Part shown: positions 1 through 8,010 of the stretch, piece by piece
Layout: every line of letters begins with the position of its first letter
How positions within the stretch are numbered: position 1 is the stretch's first letter
Source of the DNA: Geminicoccus roseus DSM 18922
Lineage (GTDB): Bacteria > Pseudomonadota > Alphaproteobacteria > Geminicoccales > Geminicoccaceae
Assembly: GCF_000427665.1 (NCBI RefSeq)
Contig: NZ_KE386572.1
Coordinates: forward strand, 620,001 to 684,000
Direction: 5' to 3'
DNA length: 64,000 nt
The notes under the pieces: generated by a model
Told to the model about the DNA's origin: nothing
Databases searched by the model: none
The model's input: the letters and a program-made list of their open reading frames with translations, nothing else
Made by a program: the position numbers and the translations under genes

Positions 1-269
1 GGCCCCGTGGGTGTCTGCGCGGCCGAGATCAGGACATGATCGAACTCCACCTCAGCCTGGAAAATGCTGGCCACCCTGTCAGCATCGGCAGTGTCGACCT
101 GGACTGCACGCACGTTGCCCAGGATGCCTGCGGCCTTTTCCAGCCGCTCAGCGCTGCGACCTGCGATGGTGACCTGTGCCCCCTCGGCCAACGCCGCGGC
201 CGCCACGGCCTGCCCGATGCCCGAGCTTCCGCCCACCACCAGAACACGTTTGCCCGCCAGTTTGATCAT
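1..269 (-). CDS. SDR family oxidoreductase, N-terminal part (cut by window edge)
   Basis: This is the first ~90 residues of a short-chain dehydrogenase/reductase. After the start MIKLAGK comes the Rossmann signature GGSSGIG (residues ~13-19) for NAD(P) binding, then the basic-tail stretch AGRS that often goes with NADPH, and an acidic residue pattern (VDTADADRV) typical of SDR strand 3. The catalytic Ser/Tyr/Lys lie beyond the window. The ATG at 269 is preceded by a GGGG-type ribosome site. It is the third gene of a minus-strand operon after the quinone oxidoreductase and the YgiN-like monooxygenase, 9 nt downstream of the latter, so a role in the same carbonyl/quinone chemistry is likely. 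The substrate cannot be told. Confidence 0.85.
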   Translation of the reverse strand, partial: MIKLAGKRVLVVGGSSGIGQAVAAAALAEGAQVTIAGRSAERLEKAAGILGNVRAVQVDTADADRVASIFQAEVEFDHVLISAAQTPTG

Positions 270-278
270 CACTACCCC

Positions 279-575
279 TTAGGCCAGATGTTCCAGCCGC
301 CGCAGATCGGGCGGCGAAGCCAGCAGATCATCGAAGCGCGCGGCAAGCGCGGTGAAAGGCGCGGCGCGGCCATGCGCCTCCAGCGCCGCCGCATCGCTCC
401 ACGCTTCCAGCATCACGAAGCGTGCGGGGTCCTCTCGGTCGCGGTGAAGGTCATAGCGCAGGCAGCCGGGCTCGGCGCGGACGTCGCTCAAGATGCCGGT
501 CAGCGCGGCCTCCAAGGCTGTTTCCTGTCCCAGTTTCGCGACCAGCGTCGCGACTAGATGGATGGTGCCCGACAT
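279..575 (-). CDS. Antibiotic biosynthesis monooxygenase (ABM/YgiN-like) domain protein
   Basis: A 98-residue single-domain protein of the dimeric alpha+beta-barrel ABM fold. It starts with the strand HLVATLVAK, followed by the family pattern EPGCLRYDLHRD, then FVMLEAWSD and the helix start AHGRAAPF. YgiN of E. coli is a quinol monooxygenase, and other members act without cofactor on quinones or polyketides. Its start overlaps the stop of the upstream quinone oxidoreductase (TGATG), so the two are probably translationally coupled. With the divergent HxlR regulator this suggests quinone or aldehyde detoxification. The substrate is inference only. Confidence 0.85.
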   Translation of the reverse strand: MSGTIHLVATLVAKLGQETALEAALTGILSDVRAEPGCLRYDLHRDREDPARFVMLEAWSDAAALEAHGRAAPFTALAARFDDLLASPPDLRRLEHLA

Positions 576-1588
576 CAGAACCCCTCCAGCACGATCTTGC
601 CTTTGGCGGTATTCGTTTCGATCAGGGCATGAGCCTTTTTCAGGGTTTCCGCGTTGATCGGCGACAGTGTCTCGGTCAGCGTCGTGCGAATGCGCCCGGC
701 CTCGATCAGCGCGGCCACTTCATTCAGAAGTTTGCCCTGTTCGGCGATGTCGGGCGTGCCGAAGATCGCGCGCGTGAACATCAGCTCCCAGTGGATCGAA
801 GCCGCCTTGCGCTTGAAACCGAGCACGTCCAGCGTTTCGGGGTCGTCGATCAACCCGAAGCGACCCTGCGGCGCGATCAGGGCCTGAATGCCCTTTACAT
901 GCCGGTCGCTCTGGTTGGTGGAAAAGACGAAACCGGGCGCGCCGATAGCGAGCGCCTCGACCTGAGCGGCCAGATCGCCGTGGTGGTCGATGACGTGATG
1001 GGCGCCAAGTTCGCGCACCCAATCCTGCGTTTCCGGGCGCGAGGCGGTCGCGATCACGGTCAGGTCGGTCAGAGCGCGGACAAGCTGGATGGCGATCGAC
1101 CCGACGCCGCCCGCGCCGCCGATAATGAGAATGGCGTTGGCAGCTCCCGGAACGGCATGGCGGATGTTGAGCCGGTCGAACAGCATTTCCCATGCGGTGA
1201 TGGCAGTCAGCGGTAGGGCTGCCGCTTCGGCGTTCGACAGTGTCTTTGGCTTGCGACCGACGATCCGGGCATCGACCAGGTGGAACTGGCTGTTGGCACC
1301 GGGCCGGGTGATCGAGCCTGCATAGTAGACCTCGTCCCCAGCGGAGTAACCCTTTGCCTCCGGGCCGACTTCGACGACTCGGCCCACGGCGTCCCAGCCG
1401 AGCACCTTCCAGTCGCCTTCAGACGGTGAGGCGCTGCGTCGGACCTTGGTGTCGACCGGGTTGACCGAGATCGCCGCGACCTCGACCAGCAAATCATGTC
1501 CGGTGGCTGCGGGGCGCGGCAAGTCGATATCCTGCAGCGAGTCCGCGCGATCGATGGGGCCGGGGCTCTTGTAGCCGATGGCTTTCAT
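575..1588 (-). CDS. Zinc-type alcohol dehydrogenase-like / quinone oxidoreductase (MDR superfamily)
   Basis: A 337-residue medium-chain dehydrogenase/reductase of the quinone oxidoreductase branch. The N-terminal GroES-like domain contains SVNPVDTKVR and GWDAVGRVVEVG, and lacks the catalytic-zinc Cys/His set. The Rossmann domain has the nucleotide-binding motif GGAGGVGSIAIQL around residue 155. Such enzymes reduce quinones or activated alkenes with NADPH. It heads the operon with the ABM protein and the SDR, and is transcribed divergently from a HxlR-family regulator 103 nt away. That matches the QorR/qor arrangement in which a redox-sensing HxlR protein represses a quinone reductase. Family assignment is firm, the substrate is not. 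Confidence 0.9.
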   Translation of the reverse strand: MKAIGYKSPGPIDRADSLQDIDLPRPAATGHDLLVEVAAISVNPVDTKVRRSASPSEGDWKVLGWDAVGRVVEVGPEAKGYSAGDEVYYAGSITRPGANSQFHLVDARIVGRKPKTLSNAEAAALPLTAITAWEMLFDRLNIRHAVPGAANAILIIGGAGGVGSIAIQLVRALTDLTVIATASRPETQDWVRELGAHHVIDHHGDLAAQVEALAIGAPGFVFSTNQSDRHVKGIQALIAPQGRFGLIDDPETLDVLGFKRKAASIHWELMFTRAIFGTPDIAEQGKLLNEVAALIEAGRIRTTLTETLSPINAETLKKAHALIETNTAKGKIVLEGF

Positions 1589-1670
1589 GGGCTTCCTCCG
1601 TTGTTCGATTGCGTCGGAGCGAACCTGGGCCTATGCTCAAATGTCAGCAATACGCACAACGAATGCATAT

Positions 1671-1688
1671 AGTATCTGAAAGGATACT
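1671..1688. promoter_or_regulatory. Probable HxlR operator (AGTATC-N6-GATACT)
   Basis: A perfect 6-bp inverted repeat, AGTATC (1671-1676) and GATACT (1683-1688), separated by six bases, lies in the intergenic region between the quinone oxidoreductase and the HxlR gene and abuts the regulator's start codon. HxlR/DUF24 regulators bind short dyads of this kind in the promoters they share with divergent targets. Binding here would cover the regulator's own translation start and could block both promoters. Confidence 0.6.
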
Positions 1689-1691
1689 GTG

Positions 1692-2066
1692 ATGGCCAAG
1701 GCCCGTCACTCCCGGTTCGACTGTACGCCGGGCTGTTCGGTAGAGGCAGCGATCGGCCTGATCGACGGCAAGTGGAAATCAATCATTCTCTGGCATCTGC
1801 TGTCGGGCACGCTGCGCTTCAACCAGATCCGCCAGCATGTCGAAAATTGTACTCCGCGCATGCTGACCAACCAGTTGCGCGAGATGGAGGCAGACGGCCT
1901 GATCACGCGCAAGGTCTACGCCCAGGTGCCGCCCAAGGTGGAATATTCACTCTCGGATCTAGGCCGAACGATGGAGCCGATCCTGCGGGCCCTGAAGGAA
2001 TGGGGAGATGCGAACATTGGGCTTTACGGCAAGCCCAATGGTCACGATCCGAGGGACGCAATCTGA
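1692..2066 (+). CDS. HxlR (DUF24) family transcriptional regulator, probable thiol redox sensor
   Basis: A 124-residue winged-helix regulator. The N-terminal CTPGCSVEAAIGLIDGKWK is the diagnostic HxlR start: the Cys just before the Val-Glu pair is the conserved redox-active residue of YodB/HypR/QorR-type members, and a second Cys sits four residues earlier. ILWHLLSGTLRFNQI and TPRMLTNQLREMEADGLI form the helix-turn-helix, and the wing follows. A GTG directly precedes the ATG (1689), so either may be used. It is divergent from the quinone oxidoreductase operon across an inverted-repeat operator, so repression of that operon relieved by thiol oxidation or electrophiles is the likely role (inference from QorR-type systems). 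Confidence 0.9.
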   Translation: MAKARHSRFDCTPGCSVEAAIGLIDGKWKSIILWHLLSGTLRFNQIRQHVENCTPRMLTNQLREMEADGLITRKVYAQVPPKVEYSLSDLGRTMEPILRALKEWGDANIGLYGKPNGHDPRDAI

Positions 2067-2069
2067 TCG

Positions 2070-2561
2070 TCAGCGTTTGTCCAGGTGTCCGGTCGGCAGG
2101 GCCGTCGTGTATTTGACCTGATCCAGCGCAAAGCTGGACCGGATGTTGGCGACGCCCGGAATCTGGGTCAGGACGTTCATGACAAGCTCCTGATATCGCA
2201 GAAGGTCTTCGACCACGACGCGCAGCATGAAGTCTTCAGATCCTGTCATCAGATAGCACTCCATGACCTCCGGCCGGTCTTTGATGGCGTCGGTGAACGT
2301 ACCGAGCGATGCCTTGTCCTGCTTCTCCAGCGTGACATGCACGAAGACGTTGACCAGCAGGCCCAGCATGACCGGATCGACCAATGCGACCGAGCCGCGG
2401 ATCACGCCGCGGTCGCGCATGTCGGCGACGCGGCGCCAGCAGGGCGACGCCGACAGGTTTACCCGCTCGGCAAGTTCGGCGTTGCTCAGTTCCGCATCCT
2501 GTTGGAGCGCATCAAGGATGCGCAGGCTGGCCGTATCCAGGATCGGACGATCTCTGATCAT
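2070..2561 (-). CDS. Lrp/AsnC family transcriptional regulator
   Basis: A 163-residue Lrp-family protein. The N-terminal helix-turn-helix reads LDTASLRILDALQQDAELSNAEL followed by NLSASPCWRRVADM, where the family's Ser-x-x-x-Cys/Arg pattern lies in the recognition helix. The C-terminal RAM (ligand-binding) domain contains PEVMECYLMTGSEDFMLRV. It is transcribed away from the EamA transporter and the AceE-like enzyme and ends 3 nt from the convergent HxlR gene. MdeR, an Lrp-family regulator, controls methionine gamma-lyase and an AceE-like 2-oxobutyrate dehydrogenase in Pseudomonas putida, which makes regulation of the neighbouring E1-like gene plausible here. Confidence 0.92.
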   Translation of the reverse strand: MIRDRPILDTASLRILDALQQDAELSNAELAERVNLSASPCWRRVADMRDRGVIRGSVALVDPVMLGLLVNVFVHVTLEKQDKASLGTFTDAIKDRPEVMECYLMTGSEDFMLRVVVEDLLRYQELVMNVLTQIPGVANIRSSFALDQVKYTTALPTGHLDKR

Positions 2562-2594
2562 TCATTTCTCCCTTAGCGCATTTACCGGCATGTC

Positions 2595-2622
2595 TATCCT
2601 CCTGCGTCCAATTTGGAGGATA
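2595..2622. promoter_or_regulatory. Inverted repeat in the Lrp/EamA intergenic region (candidate operator)
   Basis: TATCCTCC (2595-2602) and GGAGGATA (2615-2622) form a perfect 8-bp inverted repeat with a 12-bp spacer, itself containing a smaller TCCA/TGGA dyad. It lies between the divergent Lrp-type regulator and the EamA transporter, the usual place for an autoregulatory Lrp-family site. No classical promoter was identified confidently beside it. Confidence 0.45.
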
Positions 2623-2681
2623 AGAAAGGTCAGCTTCTGCGCTGAATAGGTGTCAGGATCATTGCGTCATACAAGCCGGAA

Positions 2682-3614
2682 ATGACCATGTCCTGCATCA
2701 CGCATGCTGCCAGTTTCGGAGCCCATCGGACGGCAAACAGCTGGATATGGCTTTCTGTGATGGTGCTGCTTTGGGGGTTGAGCTGGCCTGCGACCCAGAT
2801 GGCCCTGACGGAGGTGACACCCTTGTGGCTCGCCGCCTTCCGCTTCGGGTCGGCCGCTCTTTGCCTCTTCGCGTTCCTCGTCCTGCGCGGCGAACTGGGC
2901 CGGCCGAGCCGTCACGACCTGCCGATTGTCCTCAGCATCGGTCTGCTGCAGATGATGACCTTCACCGGCCTCGGCATGATCGCGATGACCCGGACGGACA
3001 CCAGTCATTCCGTTCTGATCGCCTACACCACACCCCTTTGGACCGTGGCGCTTTCATGGATCGCGTTCCGCACGCGGCCGAGCCGGGTCCAGATCCTGGC
3101 GCTGGTCACCGGGTTGGCCGGCGTCGCGCTGATCGGCTCGCCCCTTGAAACGGACTGGAGCGCCCCAGGGGCCTTCATGGGGGCAGGCTTTCTGGTGGTT
3201 GCGGCGATCGCTTGGTCGGCGGTTATCCTCCATGTTCGGCGGCACCGCTGGGTATCCTCCCCATTGGCGCTTGCTCCCTGGCAAATGCTGCTCGCAACGA
3301 TCCCGCTTGCCATCCTGGCAGCAACGTTCGAGGGACTGCCGCATGATATCGACTGGAACATCCGGCTTGCCGAAATGATGTTCTTCATTGGTCCGATTGC
3401 GACTTCGGCGTGCTTTGTCATTTCGGCGGAACATGGACGACGCATCTCGACTTTCGCGATGTCGAACTTCACGCTCGGTGTGCCGCTGATCGGAATTGCC
3501 GGCTCTGTCGTGTTTCTGTCGAACCAGTTGTCGGTCGTCTTCCTGATCGGCCTCGCCCTTGTTTTCGCAGGAATGATCTTGGCCACGGCAGCGCAGGACC
3601 GCGGGAAGGCGTGA
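2682..3614 (+). CDS. DMT superfamily (EamA) permease
   Basis: A 310-residue inner-membrane protein with about ten hydrophobic segments arranged as two EamA repeats. The first begins WIWLSVMVLLWGLSWPATQ and TPLWLAAFRFG, and the second follows GVALIGSPLETDW. Members export amino acids or other small metabolites in a proton-linked way. It sits between the Lrp-type regulator (divergent) and the AceE-like E1 (same strand, 150 nt downstream), so it may move the amino acid or 2-oxoacid that these handle. That is inference. The start at 2682 is the first of two close ATGs, and the 20-residue polar lead suggests the real start may be slightly downstream. Confidence 0.88.
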   Translation: MTMSCITHAASFGAHRTANSWIWLSVMVLLWGLSWPATQMALTEVTPLWLAAFRFGSAALCLFAFLVLRGELGRPSRHDLPIVLSIGLLQMMTFTGLGMIAMTRTDTSHSVLIAYTTPLWTVALSWIAFRTRPSRVQILALVTGLAGVALIGSPLETDWSAPGAFMGAGFLVVAAIAWSAVILHVRRHRWVSSPLALAPWQMLLATIPLAILAATFEGLPHDIDWNIRLAEMMFFIGPIATSACFVISAEHGRRISTFAMSNFTLGVPLIGIAGSVVFLSNQLSVVFLIGLALVFAGMILATAAQDRGKA

Positions 3615-3764
3615 CAAGTCGGTGTCTGTATATCCCCGTCGTTCGGCATGGCCCTGATCTGGAGAACTGCACAGGTGATCATCTGGCTGTCCGGTTCACG
3701 GCCCTGACGCGCATAGGCAATCAAGGCCAGGTCATCTGTCGACCGCGGTCCGAGGGAGGAAAAA

Positions 3765-6131
3765 ATGCCCGATCACATCCGACATCTGAAAACAGTGGAG
3801 CAGCGGCTGCTGTGGCTGTCCCACTGGATGATCCACAACGCGAACCACCTGCGCCCCAAGGTCGACGGCATCAAGATCGGCGGGCATCAGGCATCCTCCG
3901 CCTCGATGGTGTCGATCATGACCGCGCTCTATTTCTCGGCGCTGAGACCCGAGGACAGGGTTGCCGTCAAACCTCACGCTTCGCCCGTCTTTCATGCGAT
4001 GCAATATCTGGTGGGCAACCAGACGCGCGGGAAGATGGAGAATTTCCGCGGCTACGGCGGCGTCCAAAGCTACCCGAGCCGGACCAAGGACACTGACGAC
4101 GTGGACTTTTCCACCGGGTCTGTCGGTCTTGGGGTGGGGATGACTGCGCTGGCATCCATCGTGCAGGATTTCATCACGGCCAAGGCCTGGGGGCAGGATG
4201 TGACCCCGGGCCGGATGGTGGCCTTGGTCGGCGATGCCGAGCTTGATGAGGGCAACATCTACGAGGTGCTGCAGGAGGGCTGGAAAAACGACCTGCGCAA
4301 TACCTGGTGGATCATCGACTACAACCGGCAGAGCCTCGACGGGATTGTGCGCGAGGGGTTGTTTGGCCGGGTCGAGAAGATCTTCGAGGCCTTTGGCTGG
4401 GATGTGGTGCGGGTGAAGTATGGCGCGCTGCAACGGGCGGCCTTTGCTGAGCCGGGCGGGGCCGCGCTGCGCGACTGGATCGATGCCTGTCCCAACGCGG
4501 AATATTCCGCGCTTACCTATATGGGCGGAGCCAATTGGCGCAAACGGCTGATGGAGGAACTGGGCGATCAAGGGGAGGTTTCGGCGCTGATCGACCGCCG
4601 CAGCGATGCGGAACTAGCGGCGCTGATGGAGAATCTCGGCGGCAACTGCGTTGAGACGATGGCTGAAACCTTTGCCGCCATCGATCACGATCGCCCGACC
4701 TGCTTCCTTGCCTACACGATCAAGGGCTGGGGCACGCCGATTGCGGGCCACAAGGACAACCACGGCGGGTTGATGACCAAGGCGCAGATGGCCGAGTGGC
4801 AGGTCTCCATGGGCGTCCCTGAGGGGCAGGAGTGGGAGCCCATGGCGACGGTTTCCGACACGGCAGGCTTTCGGTCCTTTCTCGACAAGGTGCCGTTCTT
4901 CGCCGGGGGGTCGCGGCGCTACACAGACGCACGGCTCGACGTGCCCGCGGTGGCGGCCGAAACCAGTCGCGAGATTTCGACCCAGATGGCGTTTGGCAAG
5001 TTCCTCGACAATCTGGCACGCGCCGACAGCGATCTGGCCTCTCGCATCCTGACCACGTCTCCAGATGTGACCGGCACCACCGGCCTCGGGCCGTGGGTCA
5101 ACCGGCGCAGGCTTTTTTCGCGCACCGCGCAAAAGGATGCCTTCATCGAGCACCGCATCCCGTCCACCGCGAAGTGGAACTTCGACCCGGAGGGCCAGCA
5201 TCTGGAACTGGGCATCGCCGAGATGAACCTGTTTCTGCTGCTCGGCGCGGCGGGACTGGCGCACAGCCTCTGGGGCAGGCGGCTGATCCCGATCGGCACG
5301 GTCTACGACCCCTTCGTTCACCGTGGCCTCGATGCGCTGAACTACGCGTGCTATCAGGACGCGCGGTTCATGATCGTCGGCACGCCCTCCGGCGTGACGC
5401 TGGCACCCGAAGGCGGTGCACATCAGTCCGTCGGTACGCCCTTGACGGGCATGGCGCAGGATGGGCTGGCCTCATTCGAGCCCGCCTTTGCCGATGAACT
5501 CGCCGTCATCATGGAATGGGCGTTCGACTACATGCAGCGAGATGGCGGGAAGGACCCGGATGAGCGGACGTGGCTGCGCGATCAGACCGGTGGCTCGGTT
5601 TATCTGCGGTTGACCACGAAGCCGCTCGATCAGCCGGGACAGCGCGTCGACGATGCCTTCCGTCAGGGAGCCATCGATGGCGCCTATTGGATGCGACGGC
5701 CCGGACCGAACTGCTCGATCGTGATCGCCTATCAGGGCGCGGTTGCGGACGAGGCGATCGCGGCGGCGGGTCTCGTGGGGGAGCACCGCCGCGACGTGGC
5801 GGTGCTTTCGGTGACTTCGGCGGATCGTCTGAACGCAGGCTGGACTGCAGCGCAGCGGGAACGCGCCAGAGGCAACTCTAAAGCCCGCGCCCATGTGGAA
5901 CGGTTGCTGGACGATCTCCCCGTCCATTGCACCCTGATCACCGTGATCGACGGCCACCCCGCAACGCTGTCCTGGCTGGGCTCCGTTGCCGGGCATCGGG
6001 TGGTGTCACATGGGGTCGAACATTTCGGCCAGACTGGTAGCATCGGTGAATTGTACCGCCACTTCGGAATTGATCGACATGCGCTTGTCGCGTCCGTCTT
6101 GAAGCTCACCGCCGGTTCGCCAGCGTGTTGA
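3765..6131 (+). CDS. AceE-family thiamine-diphosphate E1 / transketolase-like protein (MdeB-like)
   Basis: A 788-residue protein of the homodimeric 2-oxoacid dehydrogenase E1 type. The N-terminal half has GGHQASSASM and the ThDP/Mg motif GDAELDEGNIYEV ending in the Asn of IIDYN (~residues 150-185), then NRQSLDGIVREG, closely resembling AceE. The pyrimidine-domain part includes EGQHLELGIAEMNLF with the conserved Glu, and the TK C-terminal domain follows. AceE is about 885 residues, and the missing ~100 are largely the N-terminal E2-binding region. No E2 or E3 gene is near. MdeB of Pseudomonas, a 2-oxobutyrate dehydrogenase next to an Lrp-type gene, is the best functional parallel. A strong GGGAGG ribosome site precedes the ATG. 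Confidence 0.85.
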   Translation: MPDHIRHLKTVEQRLLWLSHWMIHNANHLRPKVDGIKIGGHQASSASMVSIMTALYFSALRPEDRVAVKPHASPVFHAMQYLVGNQTRGKMENFRGYGGVQSYPSRTKDTDDVDFSTGSVGLGVGMTALASIVQDFITAKAWGQDVTPGRMVALVGDAELDEGNIYEVLQEGWKNDLRNTWWIIDYNRQSLDGIVREGLFGRVEKIFEAFGWDVVRVKYGALQRAAFAEPGGAALRDWIDACPNAEYSALTYMGGANWRKRLMEELGDQGEVSALIDRRSDAELAALMENLGGNCVETMAETFAAIDHDRPTCFLAYTIKGWGTPIAGHKDNHGGLMTKAQMAEWQVSMGVPEGQEWEPMATVSDTAGFRSFLDKVPFFAGGSRRYTDARLDVPAVAAETSREISTQMAFGKFLDNLARADSDLASRILTTSPDVTGTTGLGPWVNRRRLFSRTAQKDAFIEHRIPSTAKWNFDPEGQHLELGIAEMNLFLLLGAAGLAHSLWGRRLIPIGTVYDPFVHRGLDALNYACYQDARFMIVGTPSGVTLAPEGGAHQSVGTPLTGMAQDGLASFEPAFADELAVIMEWAFDYMQRDGGKDPDERTWLRDQTGGSVYLRLTTKPLDQPGQRVDDAFRQGAIDGAYWMRRPGPNCSIVIAYQGAVADEAIAAAGLVGEHRRDVAVLSVTSADRLNAGWTAAQRERARGNSKARAHVERLLDDLPVHCTLITVIDGHPATLSWLGSVAGHRVVSHGVEHFGQTGSIGELYRHFGIDRHALVASVLKLTAGSPAC

Positions 6132-6234
6132 AAGCCTCTCCGCACGCTTTGCCGCGCTCTCAGGTTTCACGGGCTAGGTTAGCAGGTCCCCGGAGCTTCG
6201 ACGCCAGGCTCATCTCCCGGCATATAATTTCAAG

Positions 6235-7327
6235 CTAGTGGTGTGAGTTAGACGTCCGTTGGCAGAAGCGAGCGATGCTGGCGAGAATGGTATCCGCGCT
6301 CTTGGTCCAGACGAATGGTTTGGGGTCGGCGTTGTTGGCAGCGATGTAGGCTCGGATGGCCTCCTCCAACGCCTGCGTGCTGGTGAACACGCCGTGCTCA
6401 AGCCGGCGCCGGGCCAGCAGGGCAAACCAACACTCGACCAGGTTGAGCCAGGAAGCACTGGTCGGGGTGAAGTGCAGGTGGAAGCGGGGCCGCTTGACCA
6501 GCCAGTCCTGGACGATCCGGGTCTTGTGGGTGGCGGCATTGTCCAGCAAGACGTGAACGTCGGCATCTGCTGGTACGCCTGCCTCGATGGTGTCGAGGAA
6601 GGCGCGGAACTCGATGCTGCGATGCCGGCGCTGGCAGCGGCCGATGACGGTGCCGGCCTTGATGTCCAGGGCTGCAAACAGATCGGTCGTGCCGCAGCGC
6701 CGGTAGCCGTGCGTATGGCGCTCGAGTTGTCCCGGCCGCATCGGCAGGACCGGCGCGGTCGGCCGCAACGCCTGGATCTGCGGCTTCTCGTCGACGCACA
6801 GCACCAGGGCCCGGTCCGGCGGGTTCAAGTACAGGCCGACCACATCATCCACCTTGTCCACGAAGGCCGGATCGGTGGAGAGCTTGAACGTCTCTACCCG
6901 ATGGGGCCGCAGACCGAACGCACGCCAGATCCGCCTCACCGCCGTTTGGCTCATCCCAGCCCGCATGGCGATCGACCGGGTGCTCCAGTGGGTGGCGTTG
7001 GCCGGCATCTCTTCCAGGGTCAACGCGATCAGACGCTCGACCGCTTGGTCATCGATCTGCCTGGAGGCTCCCGCACGCGGCGCATCGACCAGACCCTCCA
7101 GCCGATGCAGGGCAAAACGCCGGCGCCACAGGGCCACCGTCGGCCGGCTCACGCCCAGCGCCCTGGCCACCCCGAGATTGGTGGCCTCCGGCTCGGCGCA
7201 GGCAAGCACCACCCGGGCACGCTTAAGCCAGCGCCTGTCCCACCTTGTGTCGACGGACCAGGTTCTCCAGCGCCACCCGTTCCGCCGATGTCAGCTCAAG
7301 AACAATCGCCTTTGGTCCACGAGCCAT
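6235..7327 (-). pseudogene. IS630-family transposase, split by a frameshift
   Basis: Reading starts at ATG 7327 (MARGPKAIVLELTSAER) and reaches a TAA at 7225-7223 after 34 codons. One extra T there separates it from the rest, which continues without a gap as KRARVVLACAEPEATN in the next frame to 6235. The long part has a helix-turn-helix (GVARALGVSRPTVALWRRR), then the DDE catalytic core: VDEKPQIQA for the first Asp, LLDNAATHK for the second and WLNLVECWFA for the Glu. The stop TAG is built from the TA target duplication plus the adjacent host base. Either this copy is dead or it uses +1 frameshifting. I favour a mutation because related copies I know of are one continuous frame. Confidence 0.85.
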
Positions 7328-7403
7328 GGCAGCCTCCTCCAAACAAAGATGCTACCATCGCCCAACTTGCTCCAACTGCAAGCTGATCTTTAACTCAGAC
7401 CAC
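6238..7403 (-). mobile_element. IS630-family insertion sequence with TA target duplication
   Basis: A 1166-bp element. Its ends are imperfect inverted repeats: GTGGTGTGAGTTA at the left and, on the other strand, GTGGTCTGAGTTA at the right. Each end is flanked by a TA dinucleotide (6236-6237 and 7404-7405), the target duplication expected for IS630/Tc1-type elements. One transposase gene, now frameshifted, fills it on the minus strand. Ends agree at 12 of 13 bases, so the insertion is recent or well preserved. Confidence 0.9.
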
Positions 7404-7405
7404 TA

Positions 7406-7626
7406 GATCTATTCTGGCACCCTAGGAGGATGGCCCACGAGCTCGGCTTCCACTCTGGTTTACCCCTATTTTCTATCCGTACCGGTATTTAAAGAAACGC
7501 ATCCGAGCCTGTTTCTCGGCAAGGAACCGGCCTGCATCGGCTGGAAGTAAGATCGCTACCCAAGAGGCGGTCCCGGGACTTTGGACAGACGGATAAGCTT
7601 GGTTCGCCCTGAAATGGACGGATCCG
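7406..7626. other. Non-coding stretch between the IS630 copy and the IS3 remnant
   Basis: About 220 bp with no supportable gene. The last ~50 bp (from about 7577, GGACAGACGG onward) look like the terminal region that precedes orfA in IS3-family elements. The rest is unassigned and less GC-rich than the surrounding genes. Confidence 0.5.
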
Positions 7627-7915
7627 ATGACGGGAAAACGGACGGAGTGTTCTGCGGAGAAGGCGAAGGTGGCGCTGGAGGCGCCGCTTGGGGAACGAAA
7701 CGACCGCGCAGCGGGCGGCCAGGCACCGCATTCATTAGACGATGGTGGGCGAGTGGAAGCACCGGGCCATGGAGGGCATGGCCGGGGCATTTTCGGGTAA
7801 GTCGGCAGGCCGGGAGAGCGCCAAGGCGAGCGAGGCGGAGGCGGAGAAGCTGCACGCGAAGATCGGGCAGTTGCTGGTGGAGCCGGATCGTCTGGCCAAA
7901 GCGTCCGGACGATAA
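7627..7915 (+). pseudogene. IS3-family transposase OrfA, frameshifted remnant
   Basis: The first frame reads MTGKRTECSAEKAKVALEA, the recognisable start of an IS3-family OrfA (normally MTGKRTRxSAEFKAKVALEA). The frame then shifts near 7735 and continues as MVGEWKHRAMEGMAGAFSGK and then KLHAKIGQLLVEPDRLAKAS, ending at TAA 7913-7915. Part of the helix-turn-helix is lost at the junction and family-typical residues are changed. The element is dead. Confidence 0.8.
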
Positions 7916-7917
7916 GA

Positions 7918-8010
7918 CTGGAGCGGCAACGACAGATGATCGCGCCCGATCACCCGCAGCTCCCGGTTATGCGCCCGTGCGTGTTGGTCTCGATCAGCCT
8001 GAGACGGGAC
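7918..8010 (+). pseudogene. IS3-family transposase OrfB, short 5' remnant
   Basis: Just after OrfA the sequence reads LERQRQMIAPDHPQLPV and a few further residues, matching the N-terminus of IS3-family OrfB (normally ...MIxPDHPxLSIxRQC). Similarity stops near 8010, so the DDE integrase core is gone. The remaining sequence to the tRNA (8011-8189) has no supportable gene. A GCCCCC...GGGGGC hairpin near 8127-8155 could be the degraded terminator of the rRNA operon. Confidence 0.65.

Noticed and set aside
7473-7855. Overlapping minus-strand frames of 80-105 codons near the IS remnants
   Set aside because: They are opposite the IS3 OrfA remnant and have no signal or domain.
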